The notes under the pieces were generated by a model, which saw only the letters and a list, made by a program, of their open reading frames with translations, was not told where the DNA came from and did not search any database. Made by a program: the position numbers and the translations under genes. Of a DNA stretch of 17,127 nucleotides, positions 1 through 6,964 are shown piece after piece. How positions within the stretch are numbered: the first letter of the stretch is position 1; each line of letters opens with the position of its first letter. Source of the stretch: Listeria marthii FSL S4-120. Lineage in GTDB: Bacteria; Bacillota; Bacilli; Lactobacillales; Listeriaceae. The DNA lies in assembly GCA_000183865.1 (NCBI GenBank), contig CM001047.1:1614123-1631249 (forward strand). Direction: 5' to 3'.

Positions 1-104
1 TTTAAAAAGAATTTTTCGTCTTCATGTGTTGCAACGAATGCTTGGCCAGTTTCCCCTCCGGCCGGGGCTATGTCATATTCTCTCCCAAAAAAGTCATTTT
101 TCAT
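1..104 (-). CDS. ytmP: YtmP-like phosphotransferase (APH/choline-kinase family), N-terminal fragment
   Basis: Reading leftward from an ATG at 104-102, an open frame of 34 complete codons runs off the left edge. It begins MKNDFFGREYDI and continues APAGGETGQAFVATHEDEK, then FFLK. The glycine-rich AGGETGQAF stretch followed by a beta strand ending in FLK resembles the nucleotide-binding loop and conserved lysine of the aminoglycoside phosphotransferase/choline-kinase fold, as in Bacillus YtmP. An AAAGGTG ribosome binding site lies about 9 nt upstream (115-121). A GATAAT -10-like element occurs at 141-146 without a good -35. In Bacillus, ytmP sits next to trmB, so trmB could follow beyond the edge. 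The substrate is unknown. The family call rests only on this short N-terminus. Confidence 0.68.
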   Translation of the reverse strand, partial: MKNDFFGREYDIAPAGGETGQAFVATHEDEKFFL

Positions 105-270
105 CTACATGCACACCTTTTACTAGCTCTTTGCAACTTCATTATCCCTCGTTTATTTCACTTCCGAACAAATAGGTAACTATTCATGATTTTACTTCTC
201 TTAGCCTTACTAGTCAAGTCAACATATGTTCGTTCTACACATTTTTTTACAGTTTTACTTTATTTATACA

Positions 271-308
271 AAAAAAGGACACTCCATACAAGCGGAATGC
301 CCTTTTTT
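271..308 (-). terminator. Rho-independent terminator of marR-mdrM
   Basis: Inverted repeat with 15-bp arms, AAAAAAGGACACTCC (271-285) and GGAATGCCCTTTTTT (294-308), around an 8-nt loop. Non-Watson-Crick positions are mostly G-U compatible. It starts 7 nt past the mdrM stop, and the minus-strand transcript ends in a U run. The A/T flanks could also allow termination in the other direction. Confidence 0.85.
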
Positions 309-314
309 CTTATT

Positions 315-1784
315 TTAAGCTTCTTCAGTTTTCGTCACAATTGGTTCCATTGCACTTCTATTTTTTTGAATAAATAATGCTAGAACGCAAGCGACAACGG
401 AAAGAATTCCAGCAACTAAAAAGGCTGTTTCAATTCCGTGGATAAGCACGTGATTCGCAATTTCAGTTTTCGTTTTGCCAATCACATCGGCTGGTCCAAG
501 TTTATCCGCAAAGCTCGCGGCACTTTTGGACATGACAGTAATGAGTGCTGCTGTACCGATTGAACCGGCAACTTGGCGCATCGTATTGAACATCGCCGAA
601 CCATGGGATGCTAGTTTTAATGGCAGTGAATTGAGTGCTGCCGTTTGTAGTGGCATCATTACCATCGCCATACCCGCCGAACGGATGGTTTGCACGATAA
701 TAATAAAAGTTAATGTGGTCGATTCGTCCAAATTTGTAAACATGAATGTCGAACCGGCCATAATAATCAAACCGACTAACGATAAATACTTAGCCCCAAA
801 ACGGTCAAACATCACCCCAGTGACCGGAGAAAGTACGGCTGTGACGAGTGCGCCCGGCAAGAGTACCAAGCCTGATTCAAGCGGCGAGAAACCTCTAACA
901 GTTTGTAAGAAAATTGGTAGTAGCAACATTCCACCAAATAGTCCCATCACAACGAAGAAACTAATCGCTGTTGTAAGTGCAAATGTTGGATATTTAAACA
1001 CTCTAAAGTTAAGTAGTGGTGCTTTGTTGCTTGTTTGATAACGGATAAATATTCCTAGAACCACTAAACCAAGGATAATAAATCCAGCTACTTTCCACGT
1101 AAGCCAATCGTGGTCTCCGGCATTACTAAATCCAAGTAATAAACTACCAAACCCGACTGTCGACATGATAACGCCAAGAATATCGAGTTTCGGGAACGTT
1201 CTTTTTCCGACATTTTTAAGTAAGAAAATTGCTACAACAATGTCTAATATCGCAAATGGAATAATAATAAAGAATAAATTGCGCCAATCATATTGTTGGA
1301 CGATCCAACCAGAAAGTGTCGGACCAATCGCGGGAGCAAAGTTCATGGCAAGACCTATCAAGCCCATCGCTCGCCCTCTTCGTTCCATTGGGAATAAATT
1401 TAACACAACAACGGTTAGTAGCGGCATGACAATCCCCGCACCAATCGCTTGTACCATACGCCCAGCAATAAGCATCGTATAATCTGTTGCAAATCCACCA
1501 ATCGCTGTACCAATCGCAAAAGTAATCATCGCGAATAAATAAAGTTGGCGTGTCGTAAATCGTTCAATTAAAAAGGCTGTCATTGGAATCATGACACCAT
1601 TAACTAACATAAATCCAGTCGACAACCATTGCCCTTGACTGGCAGTAATTCCAAAATCTTTCATAATACTTGGTAGCGCGACATTCATCAACGTTTGGTT
1701 GAGAATTGTAACAAAGGCGCCCATAAGCATAACGATCAAAATACCATTACGCTTCACTGATGTACTTGCTGCTTTCATATTCAA
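315..1784 (-). CDS. mdrM: MFS multidrug exporter, DHA2 (EmrB/QacA) family, MdrM-like
   Basis: Integral membrane drug:proton antiporter of 489 residues, the usual size of the 14-helix DHA2 family. Visible motifs are NQTLMNVALPSI near residues 29-40 (motif D1), GRMVQAIGAG at 108-117 (motif B) and APAIGPTLSG at 150-159 (motif C, the antiporter signature). The D1 motif has Asn-Gln where many family members have an acidic residue. Downstream of and coupled to marR: a TTG start (1784) overlaps the marR TGA by 4 nt and has GGAAGG about 9 nt upstream. An ATG two codons later (1778) is the alternative start but is far from that site. By gene order it corresponds to MdrM (lmo1617), whose overexpression in L. 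monocytogenes raises c-di-AMP release and host interferon-beta. That role is known from the literature, not visible here. Confidence 0.92.
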   Translation of the reverse strand: MNMKAASTSVKRNGILIVMLMGAFVTILNQTLMNVALPSIMKDFGITASQGQWLSTGFMLVNGVMIPMTAFLIERFTTRQLYLFAMITFAIGTAIGGFATDYTMLIAGRMVQAIGAGIVMPLLTVVVLNLFPMERRGRAMGLIGLAMNFAPAIGPTLSGWIVQQYDWRNLFFIIIPFAILDIVVAIFLLKNVGKRTFPKLDILGVIMSTVGFGSLLLGFSNAGDHDWLTWKVAGFIILGLVVLGIFIRYQTSNKAPLLNFRVFKYPTFALTTAISFFVVMGLFGGMLLLPIFLQTVRGFSPLESGLVLLPGALVTAVLSPVTGVMFDRFGAKYLSLVGLIIMAGSTFMFTNLDESTTLTFIIIVQTIRSAGMAMVMMPLQTAALNSLPLKLASHGSAMFNTMRQVAGSIGTAALITVMSKSAASFADKLGPADVIGKTKTEIANHVLIHGIETAFLVAGILSVVACVLALFIQKNRSAMEPIVTKTEEA

Positions 1785-2221
1785 TCTCGTGCACCTTCCC
1801 TTTCCAAAATGGTAATAATCTCTTGGTGCATTTCTAGCATTTCTTTCAATCTATCCTCGCCAATTTCTAAGATAGGCTCTAATCGATTAAAGAAAACATG
1901 GTACGTTTCTGCTGCTTTTGTAGCTCCTTTTTCCGTTAATTCTAAGCTGAGTGCGCGGCGGTTTGTTTCATTTCTTGTCCGTTTTAAAAATCCCGCTTTT
2001 ACTAATCGGTCTACAATGCCAGATACAGTGCTTTTACCAAGTTTCATTCGTTCTGCTAATTCACCAAGCGTTAATTCTGACTCTCTTTGTAATTCTCTGA
2101 TTGCGAGTAATTGCGTCGTTGTAATTTCTCGGTTTGCCGCTTCTTCCGCCAGCACATGATGTGTTTTTCGTTGCACTTCGCGAAAAGAGAAAATAACCTC
2201 TTTCACTAATTTTTCATCCAT
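1781..2221 (-). CDS. marR: MarR-family transcriptional repressor of mdrM
   Basis: Winged-helix regulator of 146 residues, typical for MarR. The helix-turn-helix is LTLGELAERMKLGKSTVSGIVDRL (about residues 50-73; quoted as LTLGELAERM, then LGKSTVSGIV, then DRL). The wing follows as RNETNRRALSLELTEKG (83-99). N- and C-terminal helices would form the dimerisation domain. A GGAGGG ribosome binding site lies 6 nt before the ATG. It is the first gene of a two-gene operon with the exporter, the standard arrangement for an autoregulated MarR/efflux pair. A palindrome at 2239-2267 in its 5' leader is the likely binding site. By context it is the lmo1618 regulator, loss of which derepresses mdrM. The inducing ligand is unknown. 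Confidence 0.93.
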   Translation of the reverse strand: MDEKLVKEVIFSFREVQRKTHHVLAEEAANREITTTQLLAIRELQRESELTLGELAERMKLGKSTVSGIVDRLVKAGFLKRTRNETNRRALSLELTEKGATKAAETYHVFFNRLEPILEIGEDRLKEMLEMHQEIITILEREGARD

Positions 2222-2238
2222 TGACTTCCCTCCGTACC

Positions 2239-2267
2239 GTTCGCTTACAAATATTTCGTATGCGAAC
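2239..2267. promoter_or_regulatory. Putative MarR operator (29-bp imperfect palindrome)
   Basis: The left arm GTTCGCTTACAAAT and the inverted right arm, whose outer part is TATGCGAAC, pair at 11 of 14 positions around a single central base. The outer six base pairs, GTTCGC/GCGAAC, are perfect. The site lies about 8 nt past the predicted transcription start and ends 17 nt before the marR ATG, so a bound dimer would block promoter clearance or elongation. Assignment to MarR is inferred from symmetry, size and position. Confidence 0.7.
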
Positions 2268-2281
2268 TATTAGCCTTTTGA

Positions 2282-2309
2282 ATTATACACCTCAGAAAAA
2301 ATTTGTCAA
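2282..2309 (-). promoter_or_regulatory. Sigma-A promoter of marR-mdrM
   Basis: On the minus strand, a perfect -35 TTGACA (2309-2304) is separated by 16 bp from a perfect -10 TATAAT (2287-2282). The predicted start is near 2275, giving a leader of about 54 nt that contains the palindromic operator. A consensus promoter of this strength fits a gene pair held down by a repressor. Confidence 0.85.
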
Positions 2310-2407
2310 TGGCTTGAAACAACACTTTTCAGGCTGAAAGCGGAGCCAATGAAGGAATTGCAACGAATAAAAAAGTTATATAAATTTTTACATAGGTTGG
2401 TAAGCAG

Positions 2408-2439
2408 AAAAAAACCTCCCTAAAAACTAGGAAGGTTTT
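2408..2439 (-). terminator. Rho-independent terminator of the D-amino acid aminotransferase gene
   Basis: Arms AAAACCTCCCTA (2411-2422) and TAGGAAGGTTTT (2428-2439) pair with one G-U in the minus-strand RNA. A 5-nt loop separates them, and a U run (complement of the A run from 2408) follows. It begins 5 nt after the stop codon of the gene. Confidence 0.88.
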
Positions 2440-2444
2440 AACTA

Positions 2445-3314
2445 TTATTTAGCTAGTTCTACTTCACCACATGCAGCAACAATTTCTTCTACAAAGTATT
2501 GATGTAATTTCGCAGTAATTGGACCACGTTTTCCGTCAGCTACTTGTACACCATCGATATGAGTGACTGGTGTGATTTCGATTGTTGTGCTTGAAATGAA
2601 TACTTCATCCGCTTCACGAAGGTCCGTTAAAGTGAAATCAGCTTCTTTGACCGGAATGCCATTCTTTTTCGCAACAGCAATAATAACTTGACGAGTAATA
2701 CCATTCAAGATTAAATTATCTGCAGCATGTGTCCATAACACGCCATCTTTAATAATAGAAACATTGGAAGCAGAACACTCGGTTACTTGCTCTCCGCGGT
2801 GTAAAACAGCTTCTAACGCATTTTGTTGATGCGCTTTGTTTTTCGCTAAAATGTTTCCAAGTAAGTTCAAGCTCTTGATATCGCAACGTAACCAGCGCAC
2901 ATCTTCTTCTGTAATAACCGGTCCGCCTTCTACAAATTGCTGCTCATTTCTTGGTACTTCGCGAGCTGCAGCAGTTAAAACGCCTTCTAATGGGAAATCA
3001 TCTGGCATCACATGATTACGTGGATTTTGAACCCCACGTGTCACTTGCAAGTATACATTTCCTGTATTAATATTATTTTCGGCAACTAATTTTTCTAATA
3101 ATTCACGTAACTCTTCTTTAGAATAAGGAATAACTAAGTCAATTTTTGCTGCACTAGCATATAAACGATCAATGTGTTCATTATAAGTGAAGAATTTACC
3201 ATTATATAAACGAACTACTTCATATACACCGTCACCAAACTGATATCCGCGGTCTTCAATGTCAACTGTGGCATCTTCTCTTTCCACTAAATGGTTATTT
3301 ACTAATACTTTCAT
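2445..3314 (-). CDS. daaA: D-amino acid aminotransferase (D-alanine transaminase)
   Basis: PLP-dependent fold-type IV aminotransferase of 289 residues that interconverts D-alanine + 2-oxoglutarate and pyruvate + D-glutamate, supplying both D-amino acids of peptidoglycan. Visible features are Tyr31 in GYQFGDGVYE, Arg99 and His101 in PRNHVMP (D-substrate carboxylate trap), the PLP lysine Lys147 in RCDIKSLNLLGN, and Glu179 in EQVTECSASN (cofactor pyridine nitrogen). These match the thermophilic Bacillus enzyme with small offsets. The GITRQVII phosphate-binding stretch is present. GGAGAG lies 7-8 nt before the ATG. In L. monocytogenes this gene (dat/daaA, lmo1619) must be deleted together with dal to give D-alanine auxotrophy. 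It stands alone between two terminators. I found no convincing promoter in the short upstream gap. Confidence 0.95.
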   Translation of the reverse strand: MKVLVNNHLVEREDATVDIEDRGYQFGDGVYEVVRLYNGKFFTYNEHIDRLYASAAKIDLVIPYSKEELRELLEKLVAENNINTGNVYLQVTRGVQNPRNHVMPDDFPLEGVLTAAAREVPRNEQQFVEGGPVITEEDVRWLRCDIKSLNLLGNILAKNKAHQQNALEAVLHRGEQVTECSASNVSIIKDGVLWTHAADNLILNGITRQVIIAVAKKNGIPVKEADFTLTDLREADEVFISSTTIEITPVTHIDGVQVADGKRGPITAKLHQYFVEEIVAACGEVELAK

Positions 3315-3369
3315 CTTAAGTCTCTCCTTGCATAGTTAATTTTTGGAACTGTCTAAAAACTTAATGAAA

Positions 3370-3406
3370 CAAAGAAACTGCCGCAAAACTAAGCTTTGCA
3401 GCAGTT
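3370..3406 (-). terminator. Rho-independent terminator downstream of pepV
   Basis: Arms AACTGCCGCAAA (3376-3387) and TTTGCAGCAGTT (3395-3406) pair at 11 of 12 positions across a 7-nt loop. On the minus strand a broken U run (TTTCTTTGTTTC) follows. It starts about 20 nt after the pepV stop. The plus-strand side also has a T run, but no plus-strand gene precedes it. Confidence 0.78.
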
Positions 3407-3426
3407 AATTTTTTCAATTATAACCC

Positions 3427-4839
3427 TTACTTCGCTAATTTGTAAAGTGCTTCTGCATAAATTGCTGTAGCTTTTAACAAATCGTCAAAATAGCTGAATT
3501 CGTCTTTTTGGTGCATTGTGTCTTCACGGCCTGGGAATAGTGCGCCGAACGCTACGCCTGTCTCCATATGACGTGCATAAGTTCCGCCACCGATTGCTAG
3601 TAAAGTAGCTTCTTCGCCAGTTTGTTTTGTATACACTTCTTGTAAAGTTTGAATAAGTGGGTGATCTTTTGGTACGAAAAGTGGTTTGGAATCTTCGTAA
3701 TGTGTATATTGTGCATTGTACTCATATACAACTGTTTGCATTTTGTTTTTCAGTTTATCCATGTTAGCAGTCACTGGGTAACGGAAATTAAGTCCGTATT
3801 TACCGCCTTCTGCTACATCATAACGGATAACGCCAACGTTCATTGTTAGTTCGCCGCTTTCTGCATCTTCATAGCTAATGCCTAGTTTAACAGCACGGGA
3901 ATCGCCGAACAAATAATCACGACCAAATGTCACGAAATCATTTGCAGCTCCAGTTAACTTAAATTTACCTAGGAAACCGACTAAATGAAGACCCGCATTT
4001 ACACCATTATTTGGTTCCATCGCATGAGCAGATTTGCCGACGATGTTAATTTTAACGGATTTGCCATTTTCTTCTAATGTTCCTTCTACTGGATGGTTTG
4101 CTAAGAATGTTTTGAAGGCACTCGCTACTTTGTCGAAGTCTTTTACATCTTCTAAAATAGCTGTTGCGTGATCAGGAACCATATTGTAACGTTCGCCAGA
4201 TTCTACGCTAAGTAAACGGAATGCTGCTTCTCCGCTCGCTTCACCATCTTTGAAAGATACATCTAGTTCGGAGATACCTTTTTCTGCATGAATGATTGGG
4301 AATTCTGCATCTGGAACGAAACCAAGTGTTGGTTGTTCTTCTGTTTCGAAATAGCGCTCTACACAGCTCATACCGCTTTCTTCATCAGAACCAATAATGA
4401 TTCTAACGCGGCGTGAAAGTGGTAAACCTAATTCTTTAATAATTTTGAGTGCGTAATAACCAGCGATTGTTGGGCCTTTATCATCCGCAACTCCGCGAGC
4501 GTATAATTTGCCGTCACGTAAAGTTGGTTCGAATGGTCCATTTGTCCAGCCGTCACCAACAGGAACAACATCCACATGTCCTAAAACGCCAACTAGTTCT
4601 TCGCCTTGACCATATTCAAGGTGTCCAGCTACGTTGCCAACTTCTTTCACAGTGAAGCCATCTTTTTTACCTAATTCAATCATATAGTCGAGTGCGCGTT
4701 TTACGTCCGGTCCAAACGGCGCATCTTCTGTTTTTTTACTATCATCGCGAACACTTGGAATGCGAAGAAGCCCTTTTAAATCTTCTAGGAAATCATCTTT
4801 ACGTGATTCCACTTCTTTTTGCCAATTAATTTCTGTCAT
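3427..4839 (-). CDS. pepV: Dipeptidase PepV (M20 zinc metallopeptidase)
   Basis: Cytoplasmic aminoacyl-dipeptidase of 470 residues, matching Lactobacillus PepV and Bacillus YtjP in size. It carries the M20 di-zinc site: His88 and Asp90 in GHVDVVP, Asp120 in ADDKGP, catalytic Glu153 with Glu154 in SDEESG, Asp177 in VPDAEFP, and His443 in TMHQKDE. The lid domain between the two catalytic halves includes GKSAHAMEPNNG (268-279). I chose the ATG at 4839. The frame opens further upstream at a TTG (4860), but AAGGAGG lies inside that extension about 10 nt before the ATG, so the extra 7 residues are not translated. A TACAAT -10-like element at 4874-4879 hints at its own weak promoter. The Nudix gene is 74 nt upstream on the same strand, so the two may be co-transcribed. 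Confidence 0.95.
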   Translation of the reverse strand: MTEINWQKEVESRKDDFLEDLKGLLRIPSVRDDSKKTEDAPFGPDVKRALDYMIELGKKDGFTVKEVGNVAGHLEYGQGEELVGVLGHVDVVPVGDGWTNGPFEPTLRDGKLYARGVADDKGPTIAGYYALKIIKELGLPLSRRVRIIIGSDEESGMSCVERYFETEEQPTLGFVPDAEFPIIHAEKGISELDVSFKDGEASGEAAFRLLSVESGERYNMVPDHATAILEDVKDFDKVASAFKTFLANHPVEGTLEENGKSVKINIVGKSAHAMEPNNGVNAGLHLVGFLGKFKLTGAANDFVTFGRDYLFGDSRAVKLGISYEDAESGELTMNVGVIRYDVAEGGKYGLNFRYPVTANMDKLKNKMQTVVYEYNAQYTHYEDSKPLFVPKDHPLIQTLQEVYTKQTGEEATLLAIGGGTYARHMETGVAFGALFPGREDTMHQKDEFSYFDDLLKATAIYAEALYKLAK

Positions 4840-4913
4840 AATTGTTATTCCCTCCTTCAAACTTATCTTCTCTATTGTAAACTGTTTTTACGTAGCTTGG
4901 AAGCCGTAACTAC

Positions 4914-5327
4914 CTATTTTCTCATAAAACCTTTAATTGCTTCAAAATCCCAACGTTCCATCCGCGAAGAAAAAACGATATCGATGATGTTTAAGCTTTC
5001 CTTTTCTAGTGGCAGAAAGCGATATTCTTCGTGTTCATCGGATAATTCGATTTCGCCATCTTCTGGCATTTCCACTAAATAAATAACGCCGGTAATTTGA
5101 AAGTCCTCATGGAAAAATTCCCACGTATCATATAAAATAAATGGCTGTACTTGTAATTTGGTTTCTTCATAAACTTCTCTAAAAAGGGCTTCCCCGTGTG
5201 TTTCGCCGTAAGTCATGCGGCCTCCTGGAAGTTCAAATACGTCTCCTTCTACCCCTTTTTTCTTGAGTGCTAAAAATTTCCCGTCTTTTACGATAACTGC
5301 TTTTACTGCAGGATATATAGGTTTCAT
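4914..5327 (-). CDS. Nudix hydrolase
   Basis: A 137-residue single-domain Nudix protein that should cleave a nucleoside diphosphate linked to another group; the substrate cannot be told from sequence. The Nudix box runs from Gly36 to Leu58, with G-x5-E at Gly36-Glu42, then REVYEE at 50-55 (metal-binding Glu51, Glu54 and Glu55). The canonical EExGU ending is EETKL, so the usual glycine is Lys57. ELPGGRM just before the box is typical. AAGGAGG lies 10 nt before the ATG. It diverges from nnrD across 104 bp. A sigma-B-like element lies upstream at 5382-5405. Co-location with an NAD(P)H repair enzyme suggests, by inference only, a housecleaning role on damaged or surplus nucleotides. Confidence 0.9.
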   Translation of the reverse strand: MKPIYPAVKAVIVKDGKFLALKKKGVEGDVFELPGGRMTYGETHGEALFREVYEETKLQVQPFILYDTWEFFHEDFQITGVIYLVEMPEDGEIELSDEHEEYRFLPLEKESLNIIDIVFSSRMERWDFEAIKGFMRK

Positions 5328-5352
5328 TTTACAAAAGCCTCCTTATCATTTA

Positions 5353-5371
5353 AGATAAACATGATTTATCT
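5353..5371. repeat. Short palindrome in the divergent Nudix/nnrD control region
   Basis: Perfect 7-bp arms AGATAAA and TTTATCT flank a 5-bp centre. It lies midway between two divergent genes and could be a dimeric regulator site or an A/T-rich chance palindrome. No known regulator is assigned. Confidence 0.4.
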
Positions 5372-5381
5372 GTTCTTTATT

Positions 5382-5405
5382 TTACCCGGTTGAGTAGATA
5401 AAAGC
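5382..5405 (-). promoter_or_regulatory. Possible sigma-B promoter of the Nudix gene
   Basis: On the minus strand GGGTAA (5387-5382) matches the Listeria sigma-B -10 element. GCTT (5405-5402), 14 bp upstream, is one change from the GTTT -35 core. The predicted start near 5374 gives a leader of about 47 nt. An overlapping TAAAAT could alternatively be a sigma-A -10, but no matching -35 is present. Confidence 0.35.
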
Positions 5406-5431
5406 CAGTGTCATAAGGAGGTTTTACAAAA

Positions 5432-6262
5432 ATGAAGAAAATAACACCAAAAGCTATGTGCGCATGGATTCCAAAACGTGAGGATGAAACACACAAGGGT
5501 GATTATGGGCGCGTTCTGATTGTCGCTGGAAATAAACAATTTGGCGGAGCTGCCATTATGGCCGCAGAAGCTTGCGTTAAAAGTGGTGCTGGTTTAACGA
5601 CAGTCGCTTCTGATAGCGTTAACCGTCCCGCTCTCCAAACAAGAATTCCCGAATGTATGTTTATTGATTATGAAAATATCACAAGTCTAAGCGAACAAAT
5701 CAGTCAATTTGATACGATTTTAATTGGGCCAGGACTTGGCTTAGATGCCAATGCCGAAGAAATTTTTCACTTAGTTTTACAAAAATCAACCGAACAGCAG
5801 CAAGTGATCATTGACGGCGACGGCATTACCATTTATGCAAAAGGAGAAACTCCCCATCCCGCCGCTAAACTAACATTCACACCACATGCGGGCGAATGGG
5901 CACGACTAAAAGTGTTAGCGCCTGATGCAGAAACACCAACTGATGTTGCGCTTGCAATTGATGCGACGATTGTACTTAAAGGGCATCGTACCAAAGTATA
6001 CTCCGGTGAATCTGCTTGGCAAAACATGTACGGTACGCCTGCAATGGCAACGGGCGGCATGGGTGACACGCTTGCTGGAACGATTTGCGGATTGATGGCG
6101 CAAACAGAAAAACCTATTACCGGTACATTAGCTGCAGTCTTTCTGCACAGCTATATCGGCGAAATTTTAGCTAAAAAACGCTATGTGGTACTTCCAACTG
6201 AAATTGCCGAAGAATTACCGACCTATTTGAAAATTTTTAGCGAAACAGACGAACATGCTTAA
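5432..6262 (+). CDS. nnrD: ADP-dependent NAD(P)H-hydrate dehydratase
   Basis: Metabolite-repair enzyme of 276 residues that dehydrates S-NADHX/NADPHX back to NAD(P)H at the expense of ADP. It has the ribokinase-like YjeF C-terminal fold: GNKQFGGAA (33-41), the GPGLG loop (99-103), the TPHAGE motif (150-155), and ATGGMGDTLAG (206-216) with the presumed catalytic base Asp212. This matches the family (N/T)GGxGDxLAG signature. It lacks the N-terminal epimerase domain found in bifunctional E. coli Nnr, so an NnrE epimerase would be encoded elsewhere. AAGGAGG lies 10 nt before the ATG. It is the only plus-strand gene in the window, monocistronic and closed by the bidirectional hairpin that follows. 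Confidence 0.94.
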   Translation: MKKITPKAMCAWIPKREDETHKGDYGRVLIVAGNKQFGGAAIMAAEACVKSGAGLTTVASDSVNRPALQTRIPECMFIDYENITSLSEQISQFDTILIGPGLGLDANAEEIFHLVLQKSTEQQQVIIDGDGITIYAKGETPHPAAKLTFTPHAGEWARLKVLAPDAETPTDVALAIDATIVLKGHRTKVYSGESAWQNMYGTPAMATGGMGDTLAGTICGLMAQTEKPITGTLAAVFLHSYIGEILAKKRYVVLPTEIAEELPTYLKIFSETDEHA

Positions 6263-6263
6263 T

Positions 6264-6300
6264 AAAAAATCCTCCCTTTTTATGAAAGAGAGGATTTTTT
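6264..6300. terminator. Bidirectional Rho-independent terminator (nnrD / PAP2 gene)
   Basis: 17-nt arms AAAAAATCCTCCCTTTT (6264-6280) and GAAAGAGAGGATTTTTT (6284-6300) pair almost fully around a tiny loop, with A/T runs at both ends. It begins right after the nnrD stop and ends 1 nt before the PAP2 stop codon, so it can end both convergent transcripts. Confidence 0.92.
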
Positions 6301-6301
6301 T

Positions 6302-6955
6302 CTATACTTTTTTAAATTTACTAGCCCATAAAGCTAGTTTTTTATTCCAAATAAAGTAACAACCGATGCCGCTGAAAAGTACCGCATTGCCGATTAAAAA
6401 TCCAGCGACAACATCACTTGGGAAATGAACTCCTAAGTAAACGCGAGAATACATGATGAAAATAACAAGCCCAAACGCAAGAATCCCAATCGTATATCGA
6501 AGCCATTTATGACCAACATACAAGATTAAAAAGAAAGCGAGCATTCCGTAAAAAACAGTGGAGCCAGTCGAGTGTCCGCTTGGAAAACTAAACCCGCCTT
6601 GTTCAATTAATTTGTACGTAGGCCTTGGTCGTTGAACGATATTTTTAATAATTGAAGGAATCAACGCGCCTCCAATTAGAACAATACCACCAAACCAAAT
6701 CGCCATATCTATTTTTCGCATAAAAACAAATACAACAATCACGACCACAGTCAAAATACAAATGGTCGCTACCCCACCAATATCGGTTAAATAAGAAATC
6801 ACAGTCGTTTTCGTATCCGTAATACTGGTGCGAATAATACTATTCCAATAATCATCAAAACGTTGAATCCATTTTGCCTCGGTCATAACTCCTGTCATAA
6901 AGAAAACAAATCCAAGGAGGGCGATACCGCTAATAATAAATGGTGTTTTTTTCAT
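6302..6955 (-). CDS. PAP2-family membrane lipid phosphatase
   Basis: A 217-residue polytopic membrane protein with about six hydrophobic segments and the complete three-part PAP2 signature: KNIVQRPRP (K104 to P112), FPSGHST (PSGH at 125-128), and SRVYLGVHFPSD (170-181) with the catalytic His177 and Asp181. The active site should face the outer membrane leaflet. Family members act on undecaprenyl pyrophosphate (BcrC type), phosphatidylglycerol phosphate or phosphatidic acid, and sequence alone does not decide between them. AGGAGG overlaps the stop of the preceding flippase gene (only 9 nt between the genes), indicating co-transcription and probable translational coupling. That pairing favours a role in the lipid-carrier cycle of wall synthesis, by inference. 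Confidence 0.92.
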   Translation of the reverse strand: MKKTPFIISGIALLGFVFFMTGVMTEAKWIQRFDDYWNSIIRTSITDTKTTVISYLTDIGGVATICILTVVVIVVFVFMRKIDMAIWFGGIVLIGGALIPSIIKNIVQRPRPTYKLIEQGGFSFPSGHSTGSTVFYGMLAFFLILYVGHKWLRYTIGILAFGLVIFIMYSRVYLGVHFPSDVVAGFLIGNAVLFSGIGCYFIWNKKLALWASKFKKV

Positions 6956-6964
6956 ACAATCCTC

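Noticed and set aside
228..238. GTTCG-type sequence resembling half of the MarR operator
   Set aside because: Only five contiguous bases match, the rest needs an insertion, and there is no inverted partner.
475..1038. 187-codon plus-strand open frame opposite mdrM
   Set aside because: It lies wholly antisense to a well-supported gene with clear motifs, has no ribosome binding site and encodes no recognisable domain.
4840..4860. Seven-residue N-terminal extension of PepV from a TTG
   Set aside because: The AAGGAGG ribosome binding site lies inside the extension, 10 nt before the ATG at 4839, so the ATG is the real start.
4886..4910. Imperfect hairpin between the Nudix gene and pepV
   Set aside because: The stem has a bulge, the loop is very small, and no U run follows on either strand, so it does not qualify as a terminator.
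5333..5425. Inverted repeat of AAAAGCCTCCTTATCA with TCATAAGGAGGTTTT
   Set aside because: The two arms are simply near-identical ribosome binding sites of divergent genes. The proposed transcripts would not contain both arms.
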